Assembly: GCF_003339505.1 (NCBI RefSeq)
Contig: NZ_QPIW01000017.1
Span: 86,388-150,387 of the forward strand
DNA length: 64,000 nt
Direction: 5' to 3'
Source of the DNA: Runella aurantiaca
Lineage (GTDB): Bacteria; Bacteroidota; Bacteroidia; Cytophagales; Spirosomataceae
Under the pieces are notes generated by a model. The model was not told where the DNA came from. It was given only the letters and a program-made list of their open reading frames with translations, and did no database searches. Position 1 is the first letter of the stretch. Each line of letters opens with the position of its first letter. A program made the position numbers and the translations under genes. Positions 35,462-44,211 of this stretch are shown one piece after another.

Positions 35462-38400
35462 TTATTGTTGCTTAATCGGTAATCTTACAATAAACGTCGT
35501 CCCTTCACCCTCCACACTCTCGCACTCAATCGTCCCCCCATGCCCCTTGGTCACAATATCATACGCCAAACTCAACCCTAAACCCGTCCCCTCACCTGTG
35601 GGTTTGGTGGTGAAGAAGGGCTGGAAGATTTTGGCTTTGGTGGCTTCCGACATTCCTATGCCGTTGTCCTTAACTTGGATAATAACTTGATTATCAATAA
35701 CTTGGGTGCTAACAACAACTTTGGGCGAGTAATTAACGTCGGCAGCATTTTGAACCGCAGACGCGCAGTCGCGTCTGGCGTTGACGGCATAGAACGCATT
35801 ATTGATTAGGTTCAACAATACCCTGCCGATTTCCTGCGGAACTACTTCAATTTTCGGCAAGTATTTATCCATAATCAACTCATAATCTGAGTTAAATCGG
35901 GTCGCCGAACCGTCTTTGTCTTTGGCTCTTAATCCATGATAAGAAAGCCGCAAAGATTCATCCGCCAGTTTATTGAGGTCGGTAAGCTCTTTTGTACTCA
36001 TACCTGCTCTTGAGTGTTCTAGCATTCCTTTCACAATGCTACTCGCACGCTTGCCGTGGTGGTTGATTTTTTGCTGGTTCTGGCTTAAATCTGTTACCAA
36101 ATCCAAGATGGCTTCCTTATCTATTTCTGGTTTCACCACTTCTTCTTTCAACTCTTGGGCAAGCTCAACGCTCATTTCCGAGAAGTTATTGACAAAGTTC
36201 AATGGATTCTGAATCTCGTGGGCAATACCTGCCGTGAGCTCGCCGAGGCTGGCCATTTTTTCCGATTGAATCAATTGGGCTTGGGTAGATTTGAGTTTGC
36301 TTAACGACTGTTCTAATTCACGGGTACGAATGTTTACTTTATGTTCCAACATCTGGTTTTTCTTCAACAACTGCCGTGAACGGAACACAATATAAGCCCT
36401 CAATCCACTCAAAAACAGTAAAGTATAAATCAAATAAGCCCACCAAGTAGCCCACCACGGAGGCCGAATTGTAAAAGTGTATTGGTACTCGTTGCTCCAC
36501 TCGCCCACGCTACTAAGTGCTTTTACTTTGAAGGTGTATCTACCGGGAGAAAGGTTACTGTAAGAAGCGCGGTTGCTACTAGATAGGCTACTCCAGTTTC
36601 GGTCGTTGCCTTCCAGAAAATATCGGTATTTTACTTTATCTGACTGGTGCATCGTGATACCGATAAAATGAAAAGTCAGGTAGTTGTTATCATAAGGCAA
36701 GCTGAGACCGCCCGGCAATGCCTGCCATTTAATGGTGCTATCTACCCGAATATCACCCACTTGTACGCCATTGCCCAGCACTATGCTAGTATCAGGATTG
36801 TTGATGAGTGTATTCCAATCTACGGGCTCATTATAGAGAGATATACCCGTGAGCCGAGTTTTAGGTGGAGCATTTTTTTTCATCTCTCTATTTGTGTAAT
36901 ACACCGTAACTCTATCATTTGAGCAGGCCCAAATGTTGCCTGCTTGGTCGGTAATAATGGTATTTCCACTTTGTCCTCCCATCCCCAAGAACCCATCACC
37001 GTACCCAAAACTTTTAAATAGGTTGAGGTTTTCATCAATGCCCGAGGCATTGGGGGTTGTTTTCAAATAAGATTTTCGGGCTTTTTCCTTGGGCAATTTA
37101 TTGAGGCCATTGCGGGTAATAAACCACATATTGCCTTCGTGGTCTTCGGTGAGTGTTAGGGGATAATGCTCCGAGAGCCCTTCTTTCTGGGTGAAGGCCG
37201 TAAAATATTTTCCATCGTACCGGGCGGTGCCTTCTGAGGTACCAAACCATATATTGCCTGCTTTGTCTTCGTGGCTTGTCCAAACGCTGTTGTGCGGCAA
37301 TCCATCTTTGGTGGTATAACAGGTAAATTGTTTACCGTCGTATTTGGCTATTCCGCCGTCGCTGGTGCCAATCCAGATATTACCGTTTCGGTCTTCCGTC
37401 AAACTATTGGTAATGTTGGAGGGAAGGCCCTGTTTGGTGGTAAAAACAGTAATGCTCTTGCCATCGTATTTGTAAACGCCCGACCCGTAATTTGCCATCC
37501 ACAGATTGCCGTGCCTATCTTCCATGATATCCTGTATCGCATTTCCCCTTTCGCTCCTTGGGTCTTTGAAGTAATAAAACTTCTTACCGTCAAATTTTGC
37601 GAAGCCCCCGCCGCCGTCACCCAAACCCAGCCATATATTCCCCTGGCGGTCTTCGACCATTGAGCGTACAGTTTGTGGTGAGGGTAAGCCTTTTATGGAA
37701 GTATAATGCGTAAACTGTTTGCCATCGTATTTGCACAGGCCCGCTTGCGAGCCAAACCACATATTTCCTTTTTTATCCTCCAAAATGCTCCAGTTTCGGT
37801 TGAATAGCAAGCCCTCCTTGTCCGTAAAGTGATTAAACGGAATGCCGCTAAGTTTGGTCAAACTACCATAATTCCCAAACCAGATGTTGCCTGAACGGTC
37901 TTCCAGCATACATAACACTTCTCTATCAGGAAATCCTTCTTTCTGGTTGTAGTGCGTAAATTGCTTACCGTCGTACTTGATGGCTCCCGCGCCTTCGGTA
38001 CCCAACCATACGTTGCCGGCTCGGTCTTCCAGCAAGGTGCTAATAGCATTATGACTTAACCCTTCTTTTTGCGTAAAATTCAGGAACTGTATTCCATCGT
38101 ATTTGATTACGCCAGTACTGTCGGTACCCATCCAGATGTTGCCAGCTTTATCTTCCAACAAACACCGAATACCTTGGGCGGGCAGACCGTTTTGCTTTGT
38201 GTAATGCGTAAAACTCTTACCGTCAAATTTATCCACTCCCTTTTCGGTGGCTATCCAGATGTTACCCTGCCGGTCTTCAATGAGGTGTCTGACCGCGTTG
38301 CTTGAAAGCCCCTGTTTGGTAGAGTATATCGTAAAATTTTTGCCGTCGTACTGGCCAATCCCCCCTTTGGTAGTACCAAACCAAATCGCGCCCTTTCGGT

Positions 38401-39148
38401 CTTGCAACATGGAGCGTACGTGCCCCATTGGTGTTTTTTTCTTGTCTATGATGTATCTGAAATGTTGGCCGTCGTACTTGAACAAGCCTTCTTTTTCGGA
38501 CCCAAACCACATATTGCCCGAACGATCTTCAATCAAAGTCATGACTCGGTTGCCGTTGGTGGCAGGCATGTTGGAAAAATGGGTGAAATTTTGTCCGTCA
38601 AACCTACTCAATCCTCCCCCCCTCATACCTATCCAAATGTTACCAGCCTTATCCTGAATCAAAGCACGGACGGAGGGGTGCCGTAGCCCTTGCAGTTTAG
38701 AGTAGTAGCTAAAATTAGCAGGATTTGGGTCTTTGATAGCCATGTCTTTGGCTACCACCACTTCTCTAGGCCCTACCGTAATTTGGCTATCAATCGCCTC
38801 AGATACGACGGGTAACAAGAAAGAATCTTTGCCTAGTGTACAAACGGTGGGAGTGCTCAGTTTGAAGGGCTTTTTCGCAATTGCAGCATAAATATTTGTA
38901 TTTGCAGGGATTGACTTTAGAGCCCCTACGGTTGTGATTTTAAAGTCAGCTGCCGTCACGGGGATTACTTTGGGCGGCTCTAGACTGTCAGCAGGGGTTT
39001 TATAACCCTTTGCCTCCACAACTGACAATTGATGAGACTCATTGCCTTTGTTTTCGGATTGACGACACGCGTACTGAGATAAGATGAGTAAACCAATACA
39101 AGATACCTTCAGGATACTGACAAATGGTAGATAAATAACGTTTTTCAT
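35462..39148 (-). CDS. Propeller/Y_Y_Y sensor histidine kinase
   Basis: A 1228-residue membrane kinase. After an N-terminal signal come 14 copies of the two-component-regulator propeller repeat (consensus 'EDRxGNIWxGTxxGGxxKYDGKxFTxY'), giving two seven-bladed propellers. A Y_Y_Y domain ('YRYFLEGNDRNWSS' to 'FTIRPPWW'), one membrane helix (about 920-940), a coiled coil, an H-box with the His (GIAHEIQNPLN) and an HATPase domain with DNGIGM and GTGLGL follow. Unlike Bacteroides hybrid systems it has no receiver or AraC domain. It likely senses a glycan or other ligand in the periplasm. A C7 run lies at 38616-38622. Confidence 0.92.
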   Translation of the reverse strand: MKNVIYLPFVSILKVSCIGLLILSQYACRQSENKGNESHQLSVVEAKGYKTPADSLEPPKVIPVTAADFKITTVGALKSIPANTNIYAAIAKKPFKLSTPTVCTLGKDSFLLPVVSEAIDSQITVGPREVVVAKDMAIKDPNPANFSYYSKLQGLRHPSVRALIQDKAGNIWIGMRGGGLSRFDGQNFTHFSNMPATNGNRVMTLIEDRSGNMWFGSEKEGLFKYDGQHFRYIIDKKKTPMGHVRSMLQDRKGAIWFGTTKGGIGQYDGKNFTIYSTKQGLSSNAVRHLIEDRQGNIWIATEKGVDKFDGKSFTHYTKQNGLPAQGIRCLLEDKAGNIWMGTDSTGVIKYDGIQFLNFTQKEGLSHNAISTLLEDRAGNVWLGTEGAGAIKYDGKQFTHYNQKEGFPDREVLCMLEDRSGNIWFGNYGSLTKLSGIPFNHFTDKEGLLFNRNWSILEDKKGNMWFGSQAGLCKYDGKQFTHYTSIKGLPSPQTVRSMVEDRQGNIWLGLGDGGGGFAKFDGKKFYYFKDPRSERGNAIQDIMEDRHGNLWMANYGSGVYKYDGKSITVFTTKQGLPSNITNSLTEDRNGNIWIGTSDGGIAKYDGKQFTCYTTKDGLPHNSVWTSHEDKAGNIWFGTSEGTARYDGKYFTAFTQKEGLSEHYPLTLTEDHEGNMWFITRNGLNKLPKEKARKSYLKTTPNASGIDENLNLFKSFGYGDGFLGMGGQSGNTIITDQAGNIWACSNDRVTVYYTNREMKKNAPPKTRLTGISLYNEPVDWNTLINNPDTSIVLGNGVQVGDIRVDSTIKWQALPGGLSLPYDNNYLTFHFIGITMHQSDKVKYRYFLEGNDRNWSSLSSSNRASYSNLSPGRYTFKVKALSSVGEWSNEYQYTFTIRPPWWATWWAYLIYTLLFLSGLRAYIVFRSRQLLKKNQMLEHKVNIRTRELEQSLSKLKSTQAQLIQSEKMASLGELTAGIAHEIQNPLNFVNNFSEMSVELAQELKEEVVKPEIDKEAILDLVTDLSQNQQKINHHGKRASSIVKGMLEHSRAGMSTKELTDLNKLADESLRLSYHGLRAKDKDGSATRFNSDYELIMDKYLPKIEVVPQEIGRVLLNLINNAFYAVNARRDCASAVQNAADVNYSPKVVVSTQVIDNQVIIQVKDNGIGMSEATKAKIFQPFFTTKPTGEGTGLGLSLAYDIVTKGHGGTIECESVEGEGTTFIVRLPIKQQ
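35758..35777 (-). repeat. In-frame palindromic insertion in the HATPase region (copy 1)
   Basis: CAGACGCG-CAGT-CGCGTCTG, perfect 8-base arms, inside the kinase gene at 35462. It encodes part of the extra peptide RRDCASAVQ, which the kinase at 39186 lacks. The same palindrome with nearly identical flanks occurs at 41670-41689. Confidence 0.75.
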
Positions 39149-39185
39149 ACGAGATATGGATAGATTTTCTTTGAATATCAGTCGT

Positions 39186-41366
39186 TTATAGTTTAGGCAA
39201 TCGCATCGTAAACGTCGTCCCCTGCCCCTCCATACTCTCTACCTCAATCGTCCCGCCATGCCCCTTCGTCACAATATCATAAGCCAAACTCAGCCCCAAG
39301 CCCGTTCCTTCACCGGTGGGTTTGGTGGTGAAAAAAGGCTGAAAGATTTTGGCTTTGATAGTTTCGGAAATGCCCGTGCCGTTGTCTTTGACTTGAATTT
39401 GCAGTTGGTTATCGGCAACTTTCGTTGCGACTGTTACCTTGGGTTGATAATTGGGTTCTCCCTTTTTAACACGCTCATTAACAGCATAAAAAGCATTATT
39501 GAGTAGATTCAACAGTACCCGCCCGATGTCTTGTGGGACAACTTCAATGTTGGAGGGATTGGGATCAAAATCTGTTATCAAATCACAGTTAAAGTCCTGA
39601 TTTTTAGACCTCAATCCTTGGTAGGCAAGGCGTAGGTATTCATCGGCCAATTGATTAATATCTGTAAGTGCTTGCTCTCCCGTAGATTGGCGTGAATGTT
39701 CCAACATCCCTTTGACGATTGAGGAAGCCCTTTTACCATGCAAATTGATTTTCTCCAAATTTTGCACTACATCTGCGAGTAGCTCCATATCTACCTTTTC
39801 GCCCTCTCGAATTCCCCCATCGGGGGTTAGGGGGCTTTTTAGCTCCCCTATTAGTTCAACTGAGAGTTCCGAGAAGTTATTGACGAAATTCAAGGGGTTT
39901 TGTATCTCATGGGCGATGCCTGCCGTCAATTCGCCAAGGCTGGCAAGTTTTTCTTTTTGAATAAGTTGATTTTGGGAAGCCTTTAATTCGGCAGTTCGCT
40001 CAGTAACTTGCTTTTCGAGCGTTTCATTTTGCGTGGACAGAATTTGTTGTTTCTCCTGCTCTTGGGCAAGGGTCCGAGCCGAAAGTTGCTTCACCGCAAC
40101 TAATTGTGCCGCTAAACTCTTACTGGCAAAAGCAAACTCACTGGCCAGGTAAACAGAAAGAAAGAGAGGGAGTGGCAGGACACCAAAGATATCAAATGTA
40201 GTACCGTAGCCATTGATACGAAAATAAGGCAGCAAAGACGTGAATTGGGTAAGATACCGCATGGAGAGACAAACAAATGAAAACACCAGTCCGATCAGAA
40301 TGATGTTGGCTCCCCGGTGTTTCCTGACTACGGCCATAACCGTTATTCGTATGGCTTCGGCCGTCATCACAATGGTCGAACCTATTTCTATCCAAACAAC
40401 ACCGCTTTGATAGTTAAAGAAATAGATGACTATTAACAAACCGCAGACTCCAACGCCTGCCCAGTAATAAAATGACTTAGGTAACGCGTAAGCGGTATAA
40501 AGGGCGGTAACTAAACAAATGTAATTGACAGGAAACAGGACAGCCCTCAGCTGACCCACGTACATCAGGGTATCTAAATCACTAAGTAACCAAGTTATTT
40601 TCAGTCCCAAACCCAGCCAATGTACAAAGAACAACAGCGATGAAATGGCAAAAAACAAGTTCGCCTTTTGCGAAGGATAAAAAATGAAAAAGCAGAGATG
40701 TAGCAAAGCCAGTATAAAAAACAGACCTGCCTTAACAAAAGTGTAGGTTAAATATTTGGCGGACCCTAGTACTGGAGGGCTGAAAGGATCAAGTAGACTG
40801 TCGGCAACGACATATACCCGGTATAGGGAGTTTGGTCCAGCCCCAAATTTAGTATAGGGGAGATGGGGCTGAAAAGCGATTCGCACCGCCAGTACATAGT
40901 TTGATTTTCCCACTCCGGGTAAGCCAAAACTATGATAGGTCGTATAAACAGCATCTACCTCATCGGCATTTGGCGAAACCGTACCCAGACGTAGAATCAG
41001 TTGTCCATTGCAATACAAGGCAGAGGCAGCAACTTGACTTACCAATAACGTAATTGCCTGTTGTTGTAGCAGGGTGCTATCAACGTGGAGGTTCAGTCGA
41101 AGCCAGCCGATACCAGCCTTTCGTACCTGCGGCAAGTCCATAATGTCCTTCGTAGGATCAATACTTTCCCATTTGCTGTCATCAAAATCAGCTTTTGCAA
41201 AATCAGGATTATCGCCCGCGTGCCATTTCCAGCCTTTGTCCAATAAAATACCACTGGTAGGTAGGCTGTCAATGTGATATACATCGCCAAGCGGTGTTTC
41301 GCTTTTTTGGGCGAAAGAATTGAAAGGAAATAACCAAATGAATACAAGTAAATATCTCATAACCAA
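39186..41366 (-). CDS. 7TM-DISM sensor histidine kinase
   Basis: A 726-residue kinase with a signal peptide (to about residue 19) and an extracellular jelly-roll domain ('GWKWHAGDNPDFAKADFDDSKW' region; 'YCNGQLI'). Seven membrane helices (about 205-400), a coiled coil and a complete kinase core follow: GIAHEIQNPLN, NAFYAV, DNGTGI, FFTTKP and GTGLGLSLAYDI. The helix-pair loop contains an insertion, SPLTPDGGIREGE, encoded by a palindromic element (39811-39836). The gap to the upstream kinase gene is 7 bases and to the next 37. No response regulator lies near. Confidence 0.92.
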   Translation of the reverse strand: MVMRYLLVFIWLFPFNSFAQKSETPLGDVYHIDSLPTSGILLDKGWKWHAGDNPDFAKADFDDSKWESIDPTKDIMDLPQVRKAGIGWLRLNLHVDSTLLQQQAITLLVSQVAASALYCNGQLILRLGTVSPNADEVDAVYTTYHSFGLPGVGKSNYVLAVRIAFQPHLPYTKFGAGPNSLYRVYVVADSLLDPFSPPVLGSAKYLTYTFVKAGLFFILALLHLCFFIFYPSQKANLFFAISSLLFFVHWLGLGLKITWLLSDLDTLMYVGQLRAVLFPVNYICLVTALYTAYALPKSFYYWAGVGVCGLLIVIYFFNYQSGVVWIEIGSTIVMTAEAIRITVMAVVRKHRGANIILIGLVFSFVCLSMRYLTQFTSLLPYFRINGYGTTFDIFGVLPLPLFLSVYLASEFAFASKSLAAQLVAVKQLSARTLAQEQEKQQILSTQNETLEKQVTERTAELKASQNQLIQKEKLASLGELTAGIAHEIQNPLNFVNNFSELSVELIGELKSPLTPDGGIREGEKVDMELLADVVQNLEKINLHGKRASSIVKGMLEHSRQSTGEQALTDINQLADEYLRLAYQGLRSKNQDFNCDLITDFDPNPSNIEVVPQDIGRVLLNLLNNAFYAVNERVKKGEPNYQPKVTVATKVADNQLQIQVKDNGTGISETIKAKIFQPFFTTKPTGEGTGLGLSLAYDIVTKGHGGTIEVESMEGQGTTFTMRLPKL
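39811..39836 (-). repeat. In-frame palindromic insertion in the helix-pair loop
   Basis: The stretch reads ATTCCCCCATCGGGGGTT followed by AGGGGGCT: a CCCCC/GGGGG hairpin plus a further GGGGG. It encodes SPLTPDGGI in the kinase at 39186. Very similar GC-rich repeats are scattered in Bacteroidota genomes (from memory). Its site is the loop between H-box helix and second helix, where the paralogues differ in length. Confidence 0.6.
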
Positions 41367-41373
41367 AGCATTT

Positions 41374-43425
41374 TTAACTATTTTGAATCGGCAATGTCAC
41401 GATAAACGTCGTCCCTTCGCCCTCCACACTCTCACACTCAATGGTACCGCCATGCCCCTTGGTCACAATATCATACGCCAAACTCAGCCCCAAACCCGTA
41501 CCTTTGCCCGTGGGTTTGGTGGTGAAGAAAGGTTGAAAAATTTTGGCTTGTACTTCTTTTGACATACCCACGCCGTTGTCTTTAACTTGGATGACAACTT
41601 GATTGTCAACAACTTGGGTGCTGACAACAACTTTGGGCGAGTAATTAACGTCGGCAGCATTTTGAACCGCAGACGCGCAGTCGCGTCTGGCGTTGACGGC
41701 ATAAAACGCATTATTGATTAGGTTCAACAATACCCTGCCGATTTCCTGTGGAACCACTTCAATTTTCGGCAAGTCTTTATCCATAATCAGCTCATATTCA
41801 GAGTTAAATCGGGTCGCCGAACCGTCTTTATCTTTTGCTCGAAAACCATGATAAGCCAGACGCAAATATTCATCGGCCAATTGATTTATATCCGTCAGTT
41901 CGCGCTCACCCGTCGACTGGCGAGAATGCTCCAACATCCCTTTTACAATGCTCGAAGCACGTTTGCCGTGAAGATTGATTTTCTCTTGATTTTGAGCGAG
42001 GTCATTCAATAACTCTTTTTCCAGTTCTTCATCCCGTTCTCCGTGTTCCTTGTTCCGTTCTTCCAATAACTCCGAAACCAATTCCACGCTCAATTCCGAA
42101 AAGTTATTGACAAAATTCAGGGGATTCTGAATCTCGTGGGCGATACCCGCCGTGAGTTCGCCGAGGCTGGCGAGTTTTTCTTTCTGGATGAGTTGAGATT
42201 GGGTGGATTTGAGTTCAGTCAGGGTTTTTTCGGCTTTGTCGCGCTGGTGGTTGATTTCTTCTTTTTGGCGATGAAGCAGGTGATTGACTCTCTTTTGTTG
42301 CTTGTTGGTACGATACAAAATGAAAGCAATCAACAGAAGTACACCCAAACCTGCCAGAAAAGCATATTGCTTCAGTTGATTTTGATGAGTGACTAGCTCG
42401 ACTTCCATCTGACGTTGGCGGTCTATTTCATCAACAATTGTTTTTTGTAATACCTGTATTTTTTTTGCTCCGTATAAATCCTCATTGGTAGTCGTGGCAA
42501 TTTTTTGGTACTCATACGCTTTTTGAATGTCTCTTGACTCATAAAGCTCTGCCAACAAACGGCTATTGCGTAATATACCATCCTTAAAATCAATGGATTG
42601 AGATTCAACAAGGCCTATTTTTGAATAATGAATAGCAGAATCGGGTTGATTGAGCTCTTTAAAATAGTTGGCAAAGACACCATAAACTGTACCCGCTGTT
42701 CGATGGTCATTGTTCTGTTTACAGAGTTGGATGGCTTTTTGGGAATACTCCATCGCTTTTTGACCGTTTCCTAATAAAAATTCAATTTGCCCTAAATTGC
42801 TGATATGACTGGGGGAAGATCTTAAAATGCCCTTCCGGTCTAAAATTTGGGCTTTACGAAAGTAGTAAACGACTGAATCCAATTGATTTCTTTCCAGATA
42901 GATACGACCAATGTTTGACATAATTAGAACATTTGCCTCTTCTTTCTCTTCTGAATTTTCCACCAATTGATTTGACTTCAAAGCCTGTTGTAAATAATTC
43001 ACGGCTTTTGTACCATCGTTTAAATTTAAAAAGAGTAGGCCCAAAGAATTCAGGCCTCGGGTAGATTCATAATAAAAGTGATTTTCTTCGGAAATTTGTA
43101 AGCCGTTATAGATTAAACTTAACGCTTGGGGCAGGTCTCCGATAACCCTATATGTAGAGCCCAACCGATGAAAAGCCCTCGCCTGGCCTCGCAAAAATTT
43201 TATTTTTTGTGCTAAATCAAGGGCCTTTTGCCCGTATTTCAGGGCGGAGTCCGTATTGGTATTTTGATAGCTTACAGCTAATTCTACCAAAATCAGTACC
43301 CGATTGGTATCATGCTTAGCAATGGATAATTCATGCTTTAAACTATCAATTTCTTGTCGGCTTTGGGCAAAGCAAATGGCCCCTGAAAGAAAAGCCATCA
43401 AGAAGCTTAGAAAGAAGAGTTTCAT
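41374..43425 (-). CDS. TPR-containing sensor histidine kinase
   Basis: About 683 residues from the ATG at 43423-43425, which opens a signal peptide ('MKLFFLSFLMAFLSGAICFAQ'-type end); the longer frame from 43461 is not likely. A periplasmic array of about six TPR motifs (about 30-320), a membrane helix ('LAGLGVLLLIAFILY'), a coiled coil, the H-box GIAHEIQNPLN and an HATPase with DNGVGM and GTGLGL follow. The loop after the H-box holds an acidic, Glu/Arg-rich insertion. The HATPase half is nearly identical at DNA level to the kinase at 35462, palindrome included. It is the first gene of the four-kinase operon. Confidence 0.92.
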   Translation of the reverse strand: MKLFFLSFLMAFLSGAICFAQSRQEIDSLKHELSIAKHDTNRVLILVELAVSYQNTNTDSALKYGQKALDLAQKIKFLRGQARAFHRLGSTYRVIGDLPQALSLIYNGLQISEENHFYYESTRGLNSLGLLFLNLNDGTKAVNYLQQALKSNQLVENSEEKEEANVLIMSNIGRIYLERNQLDSVVYYFRKAQILDRKGILRSSPSHISNLGQIEFLLGNGQKAMEYSQKAIQLCKQNNDHRTAGTVYGVFANYFKELNQPDSAIHYSKIGLVESQSIDFKDGILRNSRLLAELYESRDIQKAYEYQKIATTTNEDLYGAKKIQVLQKTIVDEIDRQRQMEVELVTHQNQLKQYAFLAGLGVLLLIAFILYRTNKQQKRVNHLLHRQKEEINHQRDKAEKTLTELKSTQSQLIQKEKLASLGELTAGIAHEIQNPLNFVNNFSELSVELVSELLEERNKEHGERDEELEKELLNDLAQNQEKINLHGKRASSIVKGMLEHSRQSTGERELTDINQLADEYLRLAYHGFRAKDKDGSATRFNSEYELIMDKDLPKIEVVPQEIGRVLLNLINNAFYAVNARRDCASAVQNAADVNYSPKVVVSTQVVDNQVVIQVKDNGVGMSKEVQAKIFQPFFTTKPTGKGTGLGLSLAYDIVTKGHGGTIECESVEGEGTTFIVTLPIQNS
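41670..41689 (-). repeat. In-frame palindromic insertion in the HATPase region (copy 2)
   Basis: Identical to 35758-35777: CAGACGCG-CAGT-CGCGTCTG, with the same flanks for well over 100 bases on both sides. It is translated as RRDCASAVQ in the kinase at 41374. Confidence 0.75.
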
Positions 43426-44211
43426 TATCAACGTAAGAGGTTTAGAAGGGTAAAATATCATACATCCCAGGCTTAACCATCAGATTTGCCTGAAACTTCA
43501 AATTCTTATGGTTTTTTACTGTGATGAGTCAAATGAATTTTTATCTTCAATAATAGGTTTTCAATCAGTGTCTAAACTATTAATCTACTCCAAATACTAC
43601 CTCCAGTAGATATACCGTTTAAAAAGACAGTGATTGCGTATCTGCTATCCCTGTTGGTGAGCGGGAGCGTTTTATCGCTAAGACAATACAAATCGTAGTT
43701 AAATAGGACTTTTAAAAACTTTAATGCCATACTCGCAACGCCAGCAACTAAGATAAAAACCATCTTCTTCCATTTGGGGCAGAGGTCTTTTTGGAGATTT
43801 CTCCTAGTGGAAGAAGCTTTAAATTACTTCAATTGTACAATGTTTAAATCTCATTTCCAAACAGTTACCAACAACCTTTGCTCGAAAATTTAATGTAGTA
43901 AAAACGATGCCGTTTTCTTGGAAAGCTATTGATTCCCGGTATTTTTGAGGAGATTCTTACGAACCGCCGCGTTTTGTCCATTCAAAGGGACTTTTCCCGT
44001 CAATCATTCTTAATGTTCCGCCGCAACTCATTTCCACGCTAAATAATATTCCTTTCATCCGAAAAATAAATGTTCCAAAAAGCCTTTACGATTTCCTTTT
44101 AAAAGGAGGAAAAAATCAGTTAATTTTACTTTAAAGTAAGTCTGTACCCCCCTACCCTTTTTATTATACATTTGCCATCTGCTAAACCTGATTGGACCTA
44201 CTTTACGCTTT
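43426..44211. other. Divergent intergenic region between kinase and protease operons
   Basis: About 790 bases separating two divergent operons. It carries a strong -7 match for the protease operon at 44167-44174. A perfect 9-base inverted repeat (CTTCTTCCA 43764-43772, TGGAAGAAG 43808-43816) encloses a 35-base loop. No -7 match was found for the kinase operon. A 63-codon minus-strand frame (43572-43763) has no features of a gene. Confidence 0.5.
44167..44174 (+). promoter_or_regulatory. -7 promoter element (TACATTTG) of the protease operon
   Basis: A full match to the Bacteroidota -7 consensus TAnnTTTG, 37 bases before the ATG at 44212. This would give a short leader of about 30 bases. A -33 TTTG was not obvious. 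Confidence 0.6.

Noticed and set aside
43572..43763. 63-codon minus-strand frame in the divergent intergenic region
   Set aside because: No gene-like features; the region holds promoter sequence.
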